From NCBI GenBank assembly GCA_002698995.1, contig PAAX01000010.1:208035-272034 (forward strand): a DNA stretch of 64,000 nucleotides, in the 5' to 3' direction. Every line of letters begins with the position of its first letter. Positions within the stretch are counted from its first letter, which is position 1. Below, in pieces: positions 60,542-64,000 of this stretch. Below the pieces are notes generated by a model that did not search any database, was not told the DNA's origin, and saw only the letters and a program-made list of their open reading frames with translations. The position numbers and the translations under genes are program-made. The stretch is from Ignavibacteriota bacterium. Its GTDB lineage: Bacteria; Bacteroidota; Ignavibacteria; Ignavibacteriales; Melioribacteraceae.

Positions 60542-62206
60542 ATGGCACAAGAAGAAATAAAATCATTTGTTGCAACAGCCAGAAAATGGCGTCCGCAGAA
60601 ATTTGAAGATGTAGTGGGGCAGGAACATGTAACTACTACAATCAAAAATGCTTTCAAGAATAATAGAATTGCTCATGCATACTTGTTTGCCGGACCGCGC
60701 GGAGTGGGTAAAACAACCACAGCAAGAATTTTAGCAAAGGCATTGAACTGCAATAATCTTATTGAAGGGGATCCTTGCAACGAATGTGACATGTGCAGAT
60801 CGTTTAATTCCTCTCAGTCACTTGATATCATAGAAATTGACGGTGCTTCCAACAGAAGAATTGAAGAAGTGAGAACTCTTCGAGAATCTGTTAAATATGC
60901 TCCTACAGTTGGCAAGTATAAAGTTTATATTATTGATGAAGTGCATATGTTAACAACAGAATCTTTTAATGCGCTTCTAAAAACACTGGAAGAACCGCCG
61001 GAACATACAGTTTTTATTTTTGCAACTACGGATGTGCATAAAGTTCCGCTAACAATCATTTCCAGATGTCAGAGATTTGATTTTAGAAGAATTGACTTAC
61101 AAACTACTAAAAATCAAATAAAGAAAATTGCAGACAGCGAAAATATAAAAATTGATGATGCATCATTAACAATAATTGCTAAGAAATCTGATGGCGCATT
61201 GAGAGACGCACAAAGTCTTTTCGATCAAGTTGTATCCTTTAGCGGAAAAGATGTTAATTCCGAAACTATAATCAGAATGATGAATTTGATAAATGAAGAG
61301 ATATATTTTGATGTCTCGGATGCAATTCTTCAGAAAAACTTTAAATTCGCATTTGAAGTTTCCGGAATGATATACGAGAAAGGCTGGAATTTTATTGATT
61401 TTGTAAACGGGTTAATTGAACATTTTAGAAATATTATTACTGTTGTGATTTCTAAGGATACCACTCTTTTAACCAGTTCCGATGTTTATTTTGAGAATTA
61501 TCTTTCTTATAAAGATCAATTTAATGAAGGTGATTTGTTAAGAATTGTAACTTTCTTGAATAATCTTCTTAAAGAAATTAAAAATAGTCAAGATCAAAGA
61601 TTAAAAATTGAACTCGGGCTTTATCAATTAATCGGTTTAGAAAAATCATCAACTATTTCTGATCTATTAAAAAGAATTAATGAATTACCGGCGGATTCTT
61701 CGAATCCTTTGCCTGAAAAAAAAAAGTTAATTGAAAATAATGTTCCTTTCAGATCAGCTTCGGTTGAAAAAAAGGAAGAACTAAAAAATCAGATAGAAGA
61801 AAAACCAAAAGCAGAAGTTAATCAATCTATTGATAGTTTTTCTTTAGCAGAAATTAAATCTCGATGGAGTTCCTTTATTGATTTTATTACAAAGTCTGAT
61901 AAACTATTCTGCAGAAATTTAATTGATTCCTCTCCAAAAAGTTTTGACGGAAAAAATCTTCTTGTCACTTTAGCTCATCCCGAGGATTATAATGTTCTAA
62001 AGGCTGAAGATTCTTTTATAAATAAAATATTGTTCGATTTTTTTGGGAAAAACCTTTTCATTGATTTTGAAAAAAACTCAAATATTCTTTCATATTCGGA
62101 TTTCAAAAATGCAGAGGAGTATAAACAGGCAAATCTAGAAAATGAATCCCCGCTAATAAAAGCAATTATTACTGAATTAGAAGCTAAAGAAATCAAAAGT
62201 CACTGA
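60542..62206 (+). CDS. dnaX: DNA polymerase III subunits gamma/tau
   Basis: A 554-residue clamp loader. Walker A is GPRGVGKTTTARILAKALNC, a zinc module follows (CNECDMCRSF), and DEVHMLTTESFNALLKTLEE and SRCQRFDFRRID (sensor/Arg finger region) complete the AAA+ core to about residue 370. The C-terminal tau-type region is Lys-rich and ends in a DnaE-contact-like domain. At 61716-61725 ten A residues precede G in the frame GAA AAA AAA AAG; slipping either way hits a stop within a few codons, giving a product of about 395-397 residues resembling gamma. It starts 8 bases after the reductase gene. Confidence 0.96.
   Translation: MAQEEIKSFVATARKWRPQKFEDVVGQEHVTTTIKNAFKNNRIAHAYLFAGPRGVGKTTTARILAKALNCNNLIEGDPCNECDMCRSFNSSQSLDIIEIDGASNRRIEEVRTLRESVKYAPTVGKYKVYIIDEVHMLTTESFNALLKTLEEPPEHTVFIFATTDVHKVPLTIISRCQRFDFRRIDLQTTKNQIKKIADSENIKIDDASLTIIAKKSDGALRDAQSLFDQVVSFSGKDVNSETIIRMMNLINEEIYFDVSDAILQKNFKFAFEVSGMIYEKGWNFIDFVNGLIEHFRNIITVVISKDTTLLTSSDVYFENYLSYKDQFNEGDLLRIVTFLNNLLKEIKNSQDQRLKIELGLYQLIGLEKSSTISDLLKRINELPADSSNPLPEKKKLIENNVPFRSASVEKKEELKNQIEEKPKAEVNQSIDSFSLAEIKSRWSSFIDFITKSDKLFCRNLIDSSPKSFDGKNLLVTLAHPEDYNVLKAEDSFINKILFDFFGKNLFIDFEKNSNILSYSDFKNAEEYKQANLENESPLIKAIITELEAKEIKSH
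61715..61734 (+). promoter_or_regulatory. Candidate slippage site in dnaX
   Basis: A10 at 61716-61725 followed by G. In the -1 frame GTT AAT TGA follows, in the +1 frame AGT TAA, so each alternative frame ends at once. In Escherichia coli ribosomal -1 shifting at A AAA AAG and in Thermus transcriptional slippage at A9 make gamma. No following hairpin was identified with certainty. Confidence 0.55.
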
Positions 62207-62217
62207 TTAATTTAAAG

Positions 62218-63339
62218 ATGAAAGTTTACGAAAAAGAAGCCAAATCCATTCTTATTAAAAGAAAGAGAATTGATTCATGGTTTCTTTCCTCTTATAATAT
62301 GAATTTATACAGAGGGTGTTCCCACAATTGTGCTTATTGTGACGGCAGAGCTGAGAATTACTTTGTTAAAGGGGAATTCGGCAGTGATATCGAAGTAAAA
62401 ATAAATGCACCAGAAATTCTTGAAAAGGAATTGAATCCAAATAATAAAAGAAAACCGTTTGAGCAAGGATTTATATTAATAGGGGGCGGGGTTTGCGATA
62501 CTTATGAACCTATTGAGCTGAAATTTGAATTGACAAGAAAAGCACTTGAGATAATTAAAAAATATAATCGTCCTGTTCATATTCTTACAAAATCTAATAA
62601 TATTGAAAGAGATATTGATTTATTAGTAGAAATCAATAAAAATTCCAAAGTTATAGTAAGTTTTAGTTTTTCCACAGTTGATAAAGAAATAGCACAGATA
62701 TTTGAACCAAGTGCAACAAGTCCCGCTCAACGATTAAACACAATAAGAAAATTAAAAGAAAAAGGAATTTCAACCGGAATATTTTTAATGCCTGTCATTC
62801 CTTTTATTACCGATAAACCGAATAAAATTCTTGAAGTATACGAAGCAGCAAAATCAGTTGGAGCTGATTTTTTAATTTTTGGTGGTATGACTTTAAAATC
62901 AGGCAGACAGCAAAATTATTTCTATAATAAATTAGCAGAATATGATGAAAAATTATTATTAGAATACAGTTCAATTTACAGAGATGATAATTGGGGAAAT
63001 CCAGTTCCGGAATATTACGAATATATAAACCATATTTTCCTAATGATCAGTAAAAAATTTAGAATCCCAAAGCGAATTCCAAATTATATTTATAAGGATC
63101 AGCTTGATAAAAATAAATATATCTCTGTACTTTTAGATCAATTAGATTATTTGGTTAAACTCAATTATGGTAAATCGAATTACGGGTTAGCATCAAAATC
63201 TATTTTTGAGTTAGAGAGACCTATTACAGAATTAAGAAATAGATTAAAAACCATTAATGGAGTTGGGCCTGAAAGCGAGAAAGTAATTAAAGAAATTATG
63301 AATAGTGGTACATCACAATACTATGAGAAGCTATTGTAG
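62218..63339 (+). CDS. Radical SAM protein of the SPL/Rv2578c type
   Basis: A 373-residue iron-sulfur enzyme. The cluster motif is RGCSHNCAYCDGRA (CxxxCxxC), followed by IGGGVCDTYEPIEL, VHILTKSNNIERD and SFSFSTVDKE. This layout is shared with spore photoproduct lyase-like and Rv2578c-like proteins of unknown substrate; the C-terminus has a helix-hairpin-helix-like IFELERPITELRNRLKTING segment suggesting contact with nucleic acid. It is the last gene of the lon-fRMsr-dnaX row (11-base gap). Function is not established, though a role in DNA repair fits the company of dnaX. Confidence 0.82.
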   Translation: MKVYEKEAKSILIKRKRIDSWFLSSYNMNLYRGCSHNCAYCDGRAENYFVKGEFGSDIEVKINAPEILEKELNPNNKRKPFEQGFILIGGGVCDTYEPIELKFELTRKALEIIKKYNRPVHILTKSNNIERDIDLLVEINKNSKVIVSFSFSTVDKEIAQIFEPSATSPAQRLNTIRKLKEKGISTGIFLMPVIPFITDKPNKILEVYEAAKSVGADFLIFGGMTLKSGRQQNYFYNKLAEYDEKLLLEYSSIYRDDNWGNPVPEYYEYINHIFLMISKKFRIPKRIPNYIYKDQLDKNKYISVLLDQLDYLVKLNYGKSNYGLASKSIFELERPITELRNRLKTINGVGPESEKVIKEIMNSGTSQYYEKLL

Positions 63340-63358
63340 GCATATCCTTTAAAATAAA

Positions 63359-63389
63359 AAACCCTTAATCGAGAATCGAAAAAGGGTTT
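63359..63389 (-). terminator. Terminator of the rRNA operon
   Basis: AAACCCTT (63359-63366) and AAGGGTTT (63382-63389) form a perfect stem; on the minus strand it is followed by TTTATTTTAAAG, about ten bases after the 5S gene. It ends the rRNA transcript coming from the right edge, and may also serve the convergent radical SAM gene. Confidence 0.8.
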
Positions 63390-63399
63390 CAAAATTAAA

Positions 63400-63515
63400 T
63401 CTGGCGACGATCTACTCTCCCACACAGTTGCCCATGCAGTACCATTGACGCGGTAGAGCTTAACTACTCTGTTCGGAATGGGAAGAGGTGTTTCCCCTAC
63501 GCAATAGCCGCCAGA
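63400..63515 (-). rRNA. rrf: 5S ribosomal RNA
   Basis: Read on the minus strand from 63515 the sequence opens TCTGGCGGCTATTGCG and ends CGTCGCCAGA, forming the closing stem of 5S rRNA; the conserved CCGAACAGAG and GGGAGAGTAG blocks are present. About 116 bases, the usual length. It lies 70 bases behind the 23S 3' end. Confidence 0.95.
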
Positions 63516-63585
63516 AAACTTATACATAAAATTAAAGAAAACTTAAGAGAGAATTATAAAATCAAAAATCTTTTAATAAATTAAA

Positions 63586-64000
<415 letters not shown>

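Noticed and set aside
63321..63527. 68-codon minus-strand open frame
   Set aside because: It covers the 5S rRNA gene and the rRNA terminator, so it is not coding.

Overview
The window is AT-rich chromosomal DNA from a bacterium that most resembles the Ignavibacteria side of the Bacteroidota/Chlorobiota group. The strongest pointer is the type IX secretion C-terminal sorting domain on the protein at 33327..36002 (NYPNPFNP, then an YDILGNEVATLVN-type segment), supported by the abundance of hybrid sensor kinases and the style of the house-keeping genes. No species name can be given from the sequence alone.

Layout. 1-6755: a beta-oxidation operon (etfB, etfA, acyl-CoA dehydrogenase running off the left edge), then a methyltransferase, an MDR oxidoreductase and a lipoprotein esterase. 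7.2-11.5 kb: accessory DNA holding a haem-binding protein, a decayed reading frame, a 607-residue protein of unknown function, a broken histidine kinase and a broken tyrosine recombinase next to tRNA-Lys; this looks like the scar of an element that once used the tRNA. 11.6-18.8 kb: a dense two-component cluster. 18.8-27.8 kb: a type IV pilus-like operon (two unusual pilin-like proteins, PilC, PilB, a PilT-like ATPase, a PilM-PilN fusion, a PilO-PilP fusion and a short secretin). It runs, with gaps of a few bases, straight into a response regulator, a hybrid kinase and a REC-DHp protein, so assembly machine and signalling genes probably form one transcription unit.

28.2-46 kb: a 133-bp element with perfect 18-bp inverted ends, aspS, pdxB, a nucleotidyltransferase, a T9SS-exported NlpC/P60 protein, two more multi-domain kinases, and a DnaE-type polymerase split into two genes, the second half having its own promoter and an overlapping palindrome. 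44.8-57.4 kb: PspC/LiaF-like membrane proteins, an MGMT-family protein, a glycosyltransferase, prfB with its programmed +1 frameshift, an AtuA-type pair, mtaB, cmk-rpsA, suhB and a HicB-HicA pair. 57.6-63.3 kb: lon, a GAF-type methionine sulfoxide reductase, dnaX (with an A10 slippage-type site) and a radical SAM protein in a tight row. The right edge is the 3' end of an rRNA operon on the minus strand (5S complete, 23S partial).

Most interesting: the fused and shortened pilus-like operon with its MGQQQ pilin-like pair; the split DnaE with separate promoter; the REC-DHp protein lacking an ATPase domain; two likely recoding sites (prfB, dnaX); and the integrase/kinase scar at tRNA-Lys.
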